Source of the DNA: an uncultured Clostridia bacterium
GTDB taxonomy: Bacteria; Bacillota; Clostridia; Christensenellales; UBA1242
Assembly: GCA_947591785.1 (NCBI GenBank)
Contig: CANQDK010000002.1
Span: forward strand, 1 to 64,000
Reading direction: 5' to 3'
Length of the DNA stretch: 64,000 bases
The translations under genes and the position numbers were made by a program. A model generated the notes under the pieces. It was given only the letters and a program-made list of their open reading frames with translations, was not told the DNA's origin and made no database searches. Positions 44,906-52,724 of the stretch are shown here, piece after piece (the stretch's first letter is position 1; every line of letters begins with the position of its first letter).

Positions 44906-45412
44906 ATGAGTGAATATATCCTTCCAATAATTTTTATTTTCCTTTTCATTTATTGTTTGTTTAAACGCATTAACACATACGACTATTTTGTTAAAGGTGC
45001 AAAAGGAGCAATTAAACTTGTTGTTGAAATTTTCCCATTCATCGCATCAATTCTTATTGCTGTTGCTCTTTTGCGTGTCAGCGGAATCACCGATTTTCTC
45101 GCCTCACTTCTTAGCCCTATTTTCAACGCATTAGGAATTCCAACCGAACTTGTCGAACTTGTGCTTTTAAGGCCTTTTACGGGAAGTGGAAGTTATGGCA
45201 TATTGGAAGGAATCTTTTCAACCTATGGAGCGGACAGTTACATCTCTCGATGTGCGTGTGTGATTATGGGATGTAGCGAAACAATTTTCTATGTTGCAAC
45301 AATTTATATTTCCCAAACAAAAGTGAAAAAACTTTTGTATGCAATTCCAGTTGCACTTGTATGCAGTTTGATTGGAACAATTTTGGCTTGTCTTTTTTGC
45401 AAAATTATGTAG
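44906..45412 (+). CDS. spmB: Spore maturation protein B
   Basis: The 168-aa membrane protein pairs with SpmA. Family blocks include FPFIASILIAVALLRVSG and LLRPFTGSGSYGILEGIF, then ADSYISRCACVIMGCSETIF, all typical of SpmB. ATG follows AAGGATTTTCT. It is downstream of spmA on the same strand, the usual arrangement. Presence of both genes suggests that the organism, or a recent ancestor, forms spores. Confidence 0.93.
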   Translation: MSEYILPIIFIFLFIYCLFKRINTYDYFVKGAKGAIKLVVEIFPFIASILIAVALLRVSGITDFLASLLSPIFNALGIPTELVELVLLRPFTGSGSYGILEGIFSTYGADSYISRCACVIMGCSETIFYVATIYISQTKVKKLLYAIPVALVCSLIGTILACLFCKIM

Positions 45413-45440
45413 AAACAAAATTTAATTTTTAAAGCGACTT

Positions 45441-45461
45441 TTTAATTTTTAAAAAATTAAA
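45441..45461. terminator. Weak A/T-only hairpin between spmB and trmN6
   Basis: TTTAATTTTT pairs with the following AAAAATTAAA. The stem contains no G or C and overlaps the trmN6 stop codon, so it is at best a weak terminator for the convergent genes. Confidence 0.3.
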
Positions 45462-46215
45462 TAAAATATTTTGTGTGTAATGTTGCAATATAGTCACCAT
45501 TTTCTTCATTTGTGATAAGATTAGGATAAACCTTCACACCATTTTTTGCTCCCTTAACACATTTTACAACAACAAGTTTTACCCTCCCTTTTCCATTCTC
45601 AGTGAAAAACATTTCTTTCACAGTCAAACCATTATTTTGACAACAAGAAATTAATTCGGCCGAACGCTCTGCAATATGACAACAATAAAAAACCCCTTTA
45701 TCTTTCAATAACGCAAAAGAAATCTTTACCAAATCTTCCAGAGAAAGACTAACTTCCTCTTTTGCAATTTTGCTTACCTCATTTTGAACAAAATTTGTCG
45801 TTTTAAAATAGGGAGGATTGGAAAATACAACTTCAAATTTTCCTTTTTCAATATATTTATCAAAATTTTTAACATCGTCAGCAATAATTTCAATTTTTTC
45901 TTGCAAATTGTTTATTTCAACATTCTTTCTTGCTAAATCTGCCATTTGTTTTTGTATTTCAAAAGCAAAAATTTTTTTTATAGGATTTTTTGCTTGAACA
46001 AGAATAGAAATAACTCCACTTCCAGCACCAATTTCAACAGCAGAATCATTTGTATGAGTGCGAATAAAATTAGCCAAAACAACACTATCACTTGTGAAAG
46101 TGTAAAGATTTTTGTTTTGTAAGATTTTTAAATTCTTGCATTGCAAATCTTCCAATCTTAAATCTTCATTTTCACGCAAAAATTGTGTTAATTTTTCATC
46201 GTTATCTTTGAACAT
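45457..46215 (-). CDS. tRNA1(Val) adenine-N6 methyltransferase (TrmN6/YabB type)
   Basis: The 252-aa product is a SAM-dependent methyltransferase with motif I EIGAGSGVISILV and the catalytic SNPPYF typical of N6-adenine enzymes. The N-terminal DLQCKNLKILQNKNLYTFTSDS is characteristic of the family that modifies A37 of tRNA-Val. It overlaps the end of ricT by 14 bases and belongs to holB-ricT-trmN6, the Firmicute arrangement of holB-yaaT-(yabA)-yabB. yabA is missing between them. Confidence 0.93.
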   Translation of the reverse strand: MFKDNDEKLTQFLRENEDLRLEDLQCKNLKILQNKNLYTFTSDSVVLANFIRTHTNDSAVEIGAGSGVISILVQAKNPIKKIFAFEIQKQMADLARKNVEINNLQEKIEIIADDVKNFDKYIEKGKFEVVFSNPPYFKTTNFVQNEVSKIAKEEVSLSLEDLVKISFALLKDKGVFYCCHIAERSAELISCCQNNGLTVKEMFFTENGKGRVKLVVVKCVKGAKNGVKVYPNLITNEENGDYIATLHTKYFI

Positions 46216-47032
46216 TTCCTTCCTTCTTCAACTTTATTTCTTCCAAAGGATAAGTTTTTATTTCGATGTCCTCACCACGAACATATTTGACATCAACATT
46301 TCTATTCAGTAAATCATTATAAACCACAGTCCCTTGTCCATCTTTTGTGCTAACATTTGCTCCAATTTTTGGCATTATTTGCAAACTTTCTTGATAAGTT
46401 GGATTTTCATAAGCAATACAACACATCAACTTCCCACAAAGCCCAGAAATACTGTTTGGATTTAAAGATAAATTTTGATTTTTTGCCATTTTCATGGACA
46501 CATGATCAAATTCTCCCATATTTTGAACACAACAACAAACTTTTCCACATGGGCCAAAGCCTCCCAGCATTCTCACTTCATCTCGGCTTCCAATTTGTCG
46601 AAGTTCAACTCGTTTTTTTAAAGTTTCCGCCAATTTTTTAACTAATTCACGGAAATCAACACGTGTTTCTGCTGTGAAATTTACAATATATTTACTATTA
46701 TCAAAACTTGCCTCAACTTGAACAACTTTCATATCAAGCCCAAATTCTTTCACAATGTTTCTTACAGTTGGAAGAAATTTCTTCGCTTCCAAATCATATT
46801 TTTCCGCTTTTTCAACCATATCCTTGGTTGCTTTCTGCAGAACATTTTTAAGCGGAGAAACAAGTTCGCTTGCATCAATTGTTTCTTTCTCTTTAACAAT
46901 AACTCCAAGTTCTGTGCCTTTGTCAGTTTCAACTATAACATAATCCCCATTATGAACTTCAATTCCATTAGGAGAAAAAGAATAGACATGATTTCCATTC
47001 TTGAACTTCACTCCAACTGTTTCTATTTGCAT
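46202..47032 (-). CDS. ricT: PSP1-domain protein RicT (YaaT)
   Basis: The 276-aa product has the PSP1 domain (AEKYDLEAKKFLPTVRNIVK and VDFRELVKKLAETLKKRVEL). Its hallmark cysteines are present (GPCGKVCCCVQNM and GLCGKLMCCIAYE), the probable Fe-S ligands. In Bacillus the RicA-RicF-RicT complex binds 4Fe-4S clusters, stimulates RNase Y-dependent mRNA processing and affects sporulation and competence. ATG follows TTGGAGGTAAAATACTT. It overlaps the end of holB by ten bases. Confidence 0.95.
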   Translation of the reverse strand: MQIETVGVKFKNGNHVYSFSPNGIEVHNGDYVIVETDKGTELGVIVKEKETIDASELVSPLKNVLQKATKDMVEKAEKYDLEAKKFLPTVRNIVKEFGLDMKVVQVEASFDNSKYIVNFTAETRVDFRELVKKLAETLKKRVELRQIGSRDEVRMLGGFGPCGKVCCCVQNMGEFDHVSMKMAKNQNLSLNPNSISGLCGKLMCCIAYENPTYQESLQIMPKIGANVSTKDGQGTVVYNDLLNRNVDVKYVRGEDIEIKTYPLEEIKLKKEGNVQR

Positions 47033-47976
47033 AAGTATTTTACCTCCAATATTTTTAGCAGAAAATTATCTATTGAAATTGTAAGATTCGCATTAAATTC
47101 AATTTTTTTTCTTAAATCTGTGATTAAATTAAAAATTCCGCAAAGGGCTCTCACTGAAAACTCTGCTTCAACATTTTTTAAGTCGACAATATAATCTTGT
47201 AATTTGCATAGATTTTCGCTATCGCACTTGATTTTTACAATATCTTCAATCGCCAGTGCAAGAACCTGCAAAATCAAATCCTTTTCACTTTGATATTCTA
47301 AGAATTTTTTTGAAAATCTTAAAACTTGTTTACTGTTCTTCATTTCAGTGAACAAAGAAATTGCAAAATTTGATAAATTCTTTAACTCATCCTTTTGTGC
47401 ATACTCCAAAGTTTTACCAATATAACCTCTTCCAAGAACATTTGCAAGTTCATCTGTTGAAATTTTTCTTATCTCTTCAATAGGTAATGGATTTATCTTT
47501 ATCTTCTCACATCTTGAGCGTATAGTTGGCAAAACTCTATCTTGAGAACTGGAACTTATTAGAAAATAAACATTTTGAGGTGGTTCTTCTATAACTTTTA
47601 ACAGTTTGTTTTGTGCCTCTTCAGTTGCAACATCAAAATCAAAAAGCAGAAAAATTTTATTTGGTAGATTTACAGGCTTAACAAAAACCTCTGTCACAAT
47701 TTCTCCAGCATCTGCAACAAGAATTTTATCGCCTTTTGGAAAAACTTTTATATCCAAATCAACTCCACTTTTGACACGCACATATTCGTCACTTTTTTCA
47801 TTCATTAAATCGAAAGTTGGATATTCAAGCATTAAGGCTGTCAAAATTAAAACCGCTCTTGCTGTCACTTCATCTTCACAGAAAAATAAAGTGGCATTTG
47901 GAAAAATACCCTTTTCTTTCTTTCTTACAAGTTCCTGAAAAAAATCTTGATTTTTTAAAATTTCTGTCAAATTCAT
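47023..47976 (-). CDS. holB: DNA polymerase III subunit delta'
   Basis: The 317-aa clamp-loader subunit has the delta' pattern: no working Walker A, but NKLLKVIEEPPQNVYFLIS, SSQDRVLPTIRSRCEKIKI and a C-terminal helical collar domain. It pairs with the dnaX product to load the sliding clamp. The start ATG 47976 has no ribosome binding site; a promoter ends six bases before it, so the holB-ricT-trmN6 mRNA is predicted to be leaderless. The translational overlaps along the operon fit coupled translation. Confidence 0.95.
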   Translation of the reverse strand: MNLTEILKNQDFFQELVRKKEKGIFPNATLFFCEDEVTARAVLILTALMLEYPTFDLMNEKSDEYVRVKSGVDLDIKVFPKGDKILVADAGEIVTEVFVKPVNLPNKIFLLFDFDVATEEAQNKLLKVIEEPPQNVYFLISSSSQDRVLPTIRSRCEKIKINPLPIEEIRKISTDELANVLGRGYIGKTLEYAQKDELKNLSNFAISLFTEMKNSKQVLRFSKKFLEYQSEKDLILQVLALAIEDIVKIKCDSENLCKLQDYIVDLKNVEAEFSVRALCGIFNLITDLRKKIEFNANLTISIDNFLLKILEVKYLCK

Positions 47977-47982
47977 AGTTTA

Positions 47983-48011
47983 ATTATATCACAATAAGTA
48001 TTAAAAAACAA
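47983..48011 (-). promoter_or_regulatory. Promoter giving a leaderless holB mRNA
   Basis: -35 TTGTTT (48006-48011), 17-base spacer, perfect -10 TATAAT (47983-47988) with TGA extension, then six bases to ATG on the minus strand. Confidence 0.65.
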
Positions 48012-48056
48012 GAATAAAAACCACCAATTTCGCCCACCACTTAAATTTTGCAATAA

Positions 48057-48083
48057 AAAACTTCCACACAAAATGGAAGTTTC
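48057..48083 (-). terminator. Terminator after the 187-aa membrane protein gene
   Basis: AAACTTCCA pairs with TGGAAGTTT around a seven-base loop, followed by TTTATTG on the minus strand. It separates this gene from holB. Confidence 0.8.
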
Positions 48084-48175
48084 TTGTTATTTATTCCAAA
48101 TAGTCGCTTTGTTAAAAAGTTTCGTCATTACAATCAAGATTTTTAATTTTTATAAAGTATTAGAGAATTATTTGT

Positions 48176-48739
48176 TCACAATTTTTGTATTGCATTATGC
48201 AATTCACCTGAAACAGTTTTAAAATCTTCTTCAGCTTGGTTTTTCTTATTGTCACAATATATGCTTGTCCCAAGAGCCACAAGTCCAGTTGTTGCAGCAG
48301 CCCCAAAAATCGAAAACGCACTTACGTCAAGTGCAAAATCTTGAGCCAAGTGAGTTTGATATCTCACCTTAGTCTCTTCTGGTGCATAGACGGTGTAATA
48401 CTCTTCTTTGTATGTTTTGTCAGCCAATTCTTTCAATTTTGAAAATTCGCTTACGTCAATTTCTTTTGCATCAAGTTTGTCACTTATTTCTTGGTATTTT
48501 GTCGCAAGGTATGTGGAAAGTCCCTCTTCATTTTCTTTATCAATATTTTTCTTATCAACACATTCAAAAATTATATCACCTATTATAATCCCAAGAGAAA
48601 CCACTGCAAGTCCCAATGCACCAACAACTGCTTTCAAAAAACCAGAGCCAATCTTTTCATACCTTTCATGTTTGTCAAGCAAAGTGTTTCTTTCACGACA
48701 AAGTTCTTCAATCGTCATTTCATCTAAATCTTTTTTCAT
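48176..48739 (-). CDS. Two-helix membrane protein of unknown function
   Basis: The 187-aa product has an N-terminal charged helix (MKKDLDEMTIEELCRERNTLL) and two hydrophobic segments (about 33-56 and 138-160). They enclose a charged, helical loop of about 80 residues (includes YQEISDKLDAKEIDVSEF), and a short charged tail follows. A hairpin topology with the loop on one face of the membrane is likely. I do not recognise a family. ATG follows GAGGGGAGAAAATTATTT, and it has a perfect consensus promoter and its own terminator, so it is likely well expressed and monocistronic. Confidence 0.8.
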   Translation of the reverse strand: MKKDLDEMTIEELCRERNTLLDKHERYEKIGSGFLKAVVGALGLAVVSLGIIIGDIIFECVDKKNIDKENEEGLSTYLATKYQEISDKLDAKEIDVSEFSKLKELADKTYKEEYYTVYAPEETKVRYQTHLAQDFALDVSAFSIFGAAATTGLVALGTSIYCDNKKNQAEEDFKTVSGELHNAIQKL

Positions 48740-48787
48740 AAATAATTTTCTCCCCTCGTGTTGAGATTTTTTAATCTTTACATTGAA

Positions 48788-48816
48788 ATTATATCATATT
48801 TCTCACCAACTGTCAA
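48788..48816 (-). promoter_or_regulatory. Perfect-consensus promoter of the 187-aa gene
   Basis: TTGACA (48811-48816), 17-base spacer, TATAAT (48788-48793) with TGA extension on the minus strand. This is the strongest sigma-A promoter in the window. Confidence 0.85.
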
Positions 48817-48842
48817 TACCCTATTTTTCACCCATAACAATA

Positions 48843-48898
48843 AAAAATGGCATTTTTTGATGTTTTTTTCTAAAAAATCACCTTTTTTTGCCACTTTT
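48843..48898 (-). terminator. Long terminator hairpin after the P-type ATPase gene
   Basis: On the minus strand AAGTGGCA pairs with TGCCATTT. Inside, GGTGATTTTTT pairs imperfectly with AAAAAACATC, and T-rich sequence follows. Confidence 0.6.
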
Positions 48899-48924
48899 TT
48901 GAGTTTTTTAATTTTTAGTCAAAA

Positions 48925-51681
48925 TTAAGATTTTCTTTCTCTCCCAAAATGTTTTTCAATTAATTTATATATTTCTCCAAAAAATATGATGGAAATTGAG
49001 AATAAAAATACAACCAACCAACAAGAAAAATTCAAAAGTTCAAGTCCCAAAATGTTTCGTAAGTTTGTGCAAGCAATCAATCCCAGCAACCCGAATCCAA
49101 CAACAATCGCAAGGGTAAAAAATTTGTTCTTAAATGGATTTGTTTTGAAACAACAACCATTACATCTTGCCGTGAACATATAGAAAAGCTGAATGAAATT
49201 AAGTGTGTAGAAAGCCATCGTGATGGCAACTTGTTCATTATGGACAAAATATCCAAAAAGATATGCACCCATCGTCAACATCGTTTGCATCAATCCAAGC
49301 ACAAAAAGCGAAAGTCCCATACCACCGCCAAAAAGTCCTTCATTTTTATTTCTTGGTTTTTCGGACATTATTTCTTTTTCGACAGGTTCAACCCCCAATG
49401 CAATTGCTGGAAGGCTGTCAGTGATAAGATTGACAAAAAGAATTTGGACTGGGAGCAAAAATGTTAATCCTGGAAAAATTATAGTTAAGAAGAAAAGTGA
49501 CAAAATCTCTGCCATATTTGCTGAAAAAAGATACTTTATCGTCTTTTGAATGTTGCTATATATCTTTCGCCCTTCTTCAACAGCAACAATAATTGTTGCA
49601 AAATTGTCGTCTGTTATAAGAATATCAGCAACATCTTTTGTAACATCAGTCCCTGTTTTGCCCATTCCAATTCCAATATCAGCTTTTTTCAAACTTGGTG
49701 CATCATTAACTCCATCACCTGTCATTGCAGTTATATGCCCATTCTTTTTCAAGGCCTCAACAATTCTCACCTTATGTGCTGGTGAAACACGTGCAAAAAC
49801 ATTCTTTTTTTCAACTTGTTTTGAAAATTCTTCATCTGATAGTTTGTCAATTTCTTCCCCAGACATAACTTCGCTTAAATCTGCAACAATTCCCACCTGC
49901 TTTGCAATTGCATAAGCGGTGTCCTTGTAATCACCTGTTATCATCACAGGTCGCATACCTGCTTTACGACATTTTTCTACTGCACTCTTTATCTCTTTTC
50001 TTGGTGGGTCTTGCAAGCCACACAATCCTAAAAACACAAACTCTTCTTCTTTCAAGTTATTTGTTTTCTTAAAAGCAAAACTTATAACACGCAAAGCGTT
50101 TTCACACATTTTTTTGTTCCGTTTTTGAATCTCGGCTTTAACTTTTGATTCAAGTGGAAACACACCTTCTTCTGTTAAATAATAAGAACAATGTGAAAGA
50201 ACTCTGTCAAGAGCTCCCTTCATAAAGCAAATTTTTTCACCATTGACAAGGTTTTGCGTGGACATCATCTTTCGAGTTGAATTAAAAGAGATTTCATCTA
50301 TGCGTGGAAATTTTATATCCAAAGCTTCTTTTTGCACACCCTTTTTATTTGCAAATTCGACAAGAGCAACTTCTGTTGAGTTTCCAACCCAACCTTTTTC
50401 TCCCATTTTAGCATCATTACAAAGAACCATGGAATTAAGAAAAATTTGAAAATATTCACTTTTTTCATTAAAAAATGTAAAAAAATCAACAGTTTTCATT
50501 CGATTTTGTGTTATTGTGCCTGTTTTGTCACTGCAAATAACATCGCATGCCCCCAGAGTCTCAACCGCATGCATGCGTTTTACTATTGCTTTTTGATGCG
50601 ATAACTTTGCAATACCAAGACTCATTATGATTGTGATAACTGCAGGCATACTTTCAGGAATTGCCGCAACGGAAATTGCAACAGCAGTTAGAAATGCACG
50701 AAGAATCTGGTTAGGGTTCGCCAAACATTCCAATATAAATGTGACTGTTGCCATAAGCAAAATGATGTAGGTAAGCACCTTCCCAACACCTTGAATAGAC
50801 TTTTGAAGCGGAGTCAAATCTTTTTTCGTGCTTGAAAGACTTTTTGCGATTTTGCCAATTTCACTCTCTTGCCCAATTGCAACAACCATTCCTTTTGCAT
50901 GTCCACTCTCAACGATACTGCCAGCATAAGCCATATTTTTTCTTTCGGCAAGCACAAGATTTCTCCCCGAAACAAAATCTGCATGTTTTTCAACAGCTTC
51001 ACTTTCTCCAGTCAAAGATGCTTCCGAAATTCTCAAATTTGTTGTTTCAACAAGTCTTAAATCTGCAGGAACAATACTCCCAGATTCCAAACAAACAATA
51101 TCACCATACACAAGATTGCAAGTTTTTAATTTAAAAATTTTTCCTTCTCGCAAAACATTTGTTTCAGGTTGCGTTAAATTTTTTAAATTTTCTATTGCTT
51201 TTTCACTCTTTCTTTCTTGATAAACTCCAAAAAGAGCATTCATAACAACAATACCCAATATAATAGCACCATCAACTATTTCACTTGATGAGTTTTCAAC
51301 AATCCCTATAATTATTGAGAGGATTCCTGAAACAAGAAGAATAAGCACCATGAGTTCTTTGATTTGTGCAAAAAATTTAACAAAAAAACTTTGTTTTTTT
51401 TCTGGTTGAATAAGTTTCTTTTTTGCATCAGGAAGTCGTCTTTCCGCAATTTCATTTGATAAACCATTAACATTTGAATCATAATACCGTAGCGATTCTT
51501 CAACCGATTTCTTATAAAACTCAATTTGATAAGATTGTTTTTGTTCAATATTGCCACAATTTTTTGATTTTTTCAGCAATTTTTTTTGATTTTTTTTATT
51601 TTTTTCAATATTTTTAATATCTTTATTTTCTTTATTTTTTATTTTAGAAAATTTTTCTTTATAAAAATTATTTTCTTTCAC
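48925..51681 (-). CDS. Cation-transporting P-type ATPase, Ca2+ (PMCA-like) type
   Basis: The 918-aa product is a P2-type ATPase. The actuator domain has LTGESEAVEK, the phosphorylation site is SDKTGTITQNRMK, the hinge is MTGDGVNDAPSLKKADIG, and about ten transmembrane helices are present. The PAVITIIMSLGIAKLSHQKAI block (an M4 PEGMPA-like segment reading PESMPA) fits Ca2+ export. The first 55 residues are an unusual Lys/Asn-rich cytosolic tail (KIKNKENKDIKNIEKNKKNQ). The start is GTG 51681, behind AGGAG. Substrate ions cannot be fixed by eye; Ca2+ is the best guess. Confidence 0.93.
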   Translation of the reverse strand: MKENNFYKEKFSKIKNKENKDIKNIEKNKKNQKKLLKKSKNCGNIEQKQSYQIEFYKKSVEESLRYYDSNVNGLSNEIAERRLPDAKKKLIQPEKKQSFFVKFFAQIKELMVLILLVSGILSIIIGIVENSSSEIVDGAIILGIVVMNALFGVYQERKSEKAIENLKNLTQPETNVLREGKIFKLKTCNLVYGDIVCLESGSIVPADLRLVETTNLRISEASLTGESEAVEKHADFVSGRNLVLAERKNMAYAGSIVESGHAKGMVVAIGQESEIGKIAKSLSSTKKDLTPLQKSIQGVGKVLTYIILLMATVTFILECLANPNQILRAFLTAVAISVAAIPESMPAVITIIMSLGIAKLSHQKAIVKRMHAVETLGACDVICSDKTGTITQNRMKTVDFFTFFNEKSEYFQIFLNSMVLCNDAKMGEKGWVGNSTEVALVEFANKKGVQKEALDIKFPRIDEISFNSTRKMMSTQNLVNGEKICFMKGALDRVLSHCSYYLTEEGVFPLESKVKAEIQKRNKKMCENALRVISFAFKKTNNLKEEEFVFLGLCGLQDPPRKEIKSAVEKCRKAGMRPVMITGDYKDTAYAIAKQVGIVADLSEVMSGEEIDKLSDEEFSKQVEKKNVFARVSPAHKVRIVEALKKNGHITAMTGDGVNDAPSLKKADIGIGMGKTGTDVTKDVADILITDDNFATIIVAVEEGRKIYSNIQKTIKYLFSANMAEILSLFFLTIIFPGLTFLLPVQILFVNLITDSLPAIALGVEPVEKEIMSEKPRNKNEGLFGGGMGLSLFVLGLMQTMLTMGAYLFGYFVHNEQVAITMAFYTLNFIQLFYMFTARCNGCCFKTNPFKNKFFTLAIVVGFGLLGLIACTNLRNILGLELLNFSCWLVVFLFSISIIFFGEIYKLIEKHFGRERKS

Positions 51682-51747
51682 AAAAATCTCCTGACATATT
51701 TTATTGATATGAAGAGAAGATTTATAACTTTTTATTTAAGTTTTCAA

Positions 51748-51828
51748 TAAAAATGTTAATTTATTTTTTTATTTTAATAATAAAAATGATAATTTATTTT
51801 TAATAGTAAAAATGATAATTTATTTAAA
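51748..51828. repeat. Three imperfect copies of an A/T-rich unit
   Basis: AATAAAAATGTTAATTTATT, AATAAAAATGATAATTTATT and AGTAAAAATGATAATTTATT occur in tandem with spacers of roughly 10 bases. They lie between uppP and the P-type ATPase gene, about 70 bases upstream of the ATPase start codon, so they may affect its promoter. They contain no reading frame of note. Confidence 0.65.
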
Positions 51829-51847
51829 CAACAAACTGCAATTTCTT

Positions 51848-52630
51848 TTAAATAATAAACACGCTGACAATCGAAATTATTGCAAGATATAATGAAAACC
51901 ATTTTAAATTTGCTTTTTCAGTCAACTTAATCATAACCTTAATTGCAAAAATACCAACTAAAAATGCGGCTAAAAATGCAATTATTGTTGGAAAAATTTG
52001 AATATTCACAACTTCCTTGCCTGCCACAATTTCATAAATTTCCATTATAAGCGATAAGAAAATCACAGGTATTGACATTAAAAAAGAAAACTTTGCAACC
52101 TCTTTTTTATCTTTTCCTTGCAGTAATCCTGCACTTATTGTCGAACCAGAGCGAGATATCCCTGGAAAAACAGCAAATCCTTGTGCAACACCAATCCAAA
52201 AAGCACTTTTGTAATCAATCTCTTTTAAATCAGGATAATCTTTGGTTTTATGATTTTTATTGTTAAATTTTTCTGCAAAAAGGAGTAAAAAAGCCGATAA
52301 AGCAAAACATATTGGTAACAGTTTCCCTGCAAAAGACATTTTTATAATGGGCATAAGCACAAGAACAATTATGCAAGTTGGAATTGTTGCAACAGCAATT
52401 TGAATTGTTTTTTGTGAAAAAGGGTGTTTTATCATTTCCCAAATATCTTTTCTAAAAATTACTAAAATTGAAAGTAGTGTGGCAAAATGAAGCAAAATTG
52501 AGAAAAAAAGACTCTCTTCAATTCCAAATAATTTTGAGAACAAAACCAAGTGTCCTGAAGAAGAGACTGGCAAAAATTCAGTTAACCCCTGAATTATTCC
52601 TAAAAAAAATAAAGCAAGAAACAAATTCAT
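51848..52630 (-). CDS. uppP: Undecaprenyl-diphosphate phosphatase
   Basis: The 260-aa membrane enzyme recycles the undecaprenyl carrier lipid for peptidoglycan synthesis and gives some bacitracin resistance. Both active-site motifs are intact: GLTEFLPVSSSGHLVLFS near the N-terminus and FPGISRSGSTISAGLL in the middle, within about eight transmembrane helices. I chose ATG 52630, six bases after AAGGA; the ATG at 52636 touches the ribosome binding site. It lies between the third giant surface protein gene and the P-type ATPase gene. Confidence 0.97.
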   Translation of the reverse strand: MNLFLALFFLGIIQGLTEFLPVSSSGHLVLFSKLFGIEESLFFSILLHFATLLSILVIFRKDIWEMIKHPFSQKTIQIAVATIPTCIIVLVLMPIIKMSFAGKLLPICFALSAFLLLFAEKFNNKNHKTKDYPDLKEIDYKSAFWIGVAQGFAVFPGISRSGSTISAGLLQGKDKKEVAKFSFLMSIPVIFLSLIMEIYEIVAGKEVVNIQIFPTIIAFLAAFLVGIFAIKVMIKLTEKANLKWFSLYLAIISIVSVFII

Positions 52631-52724
52631 AAACATTCCTTGCTTTATTTTATTTAATTTTTTATAGAATTATTGCACTATTTTAATCAAATATTGCTAT
52701 TATTATTGTTCTAAACATTAATAA

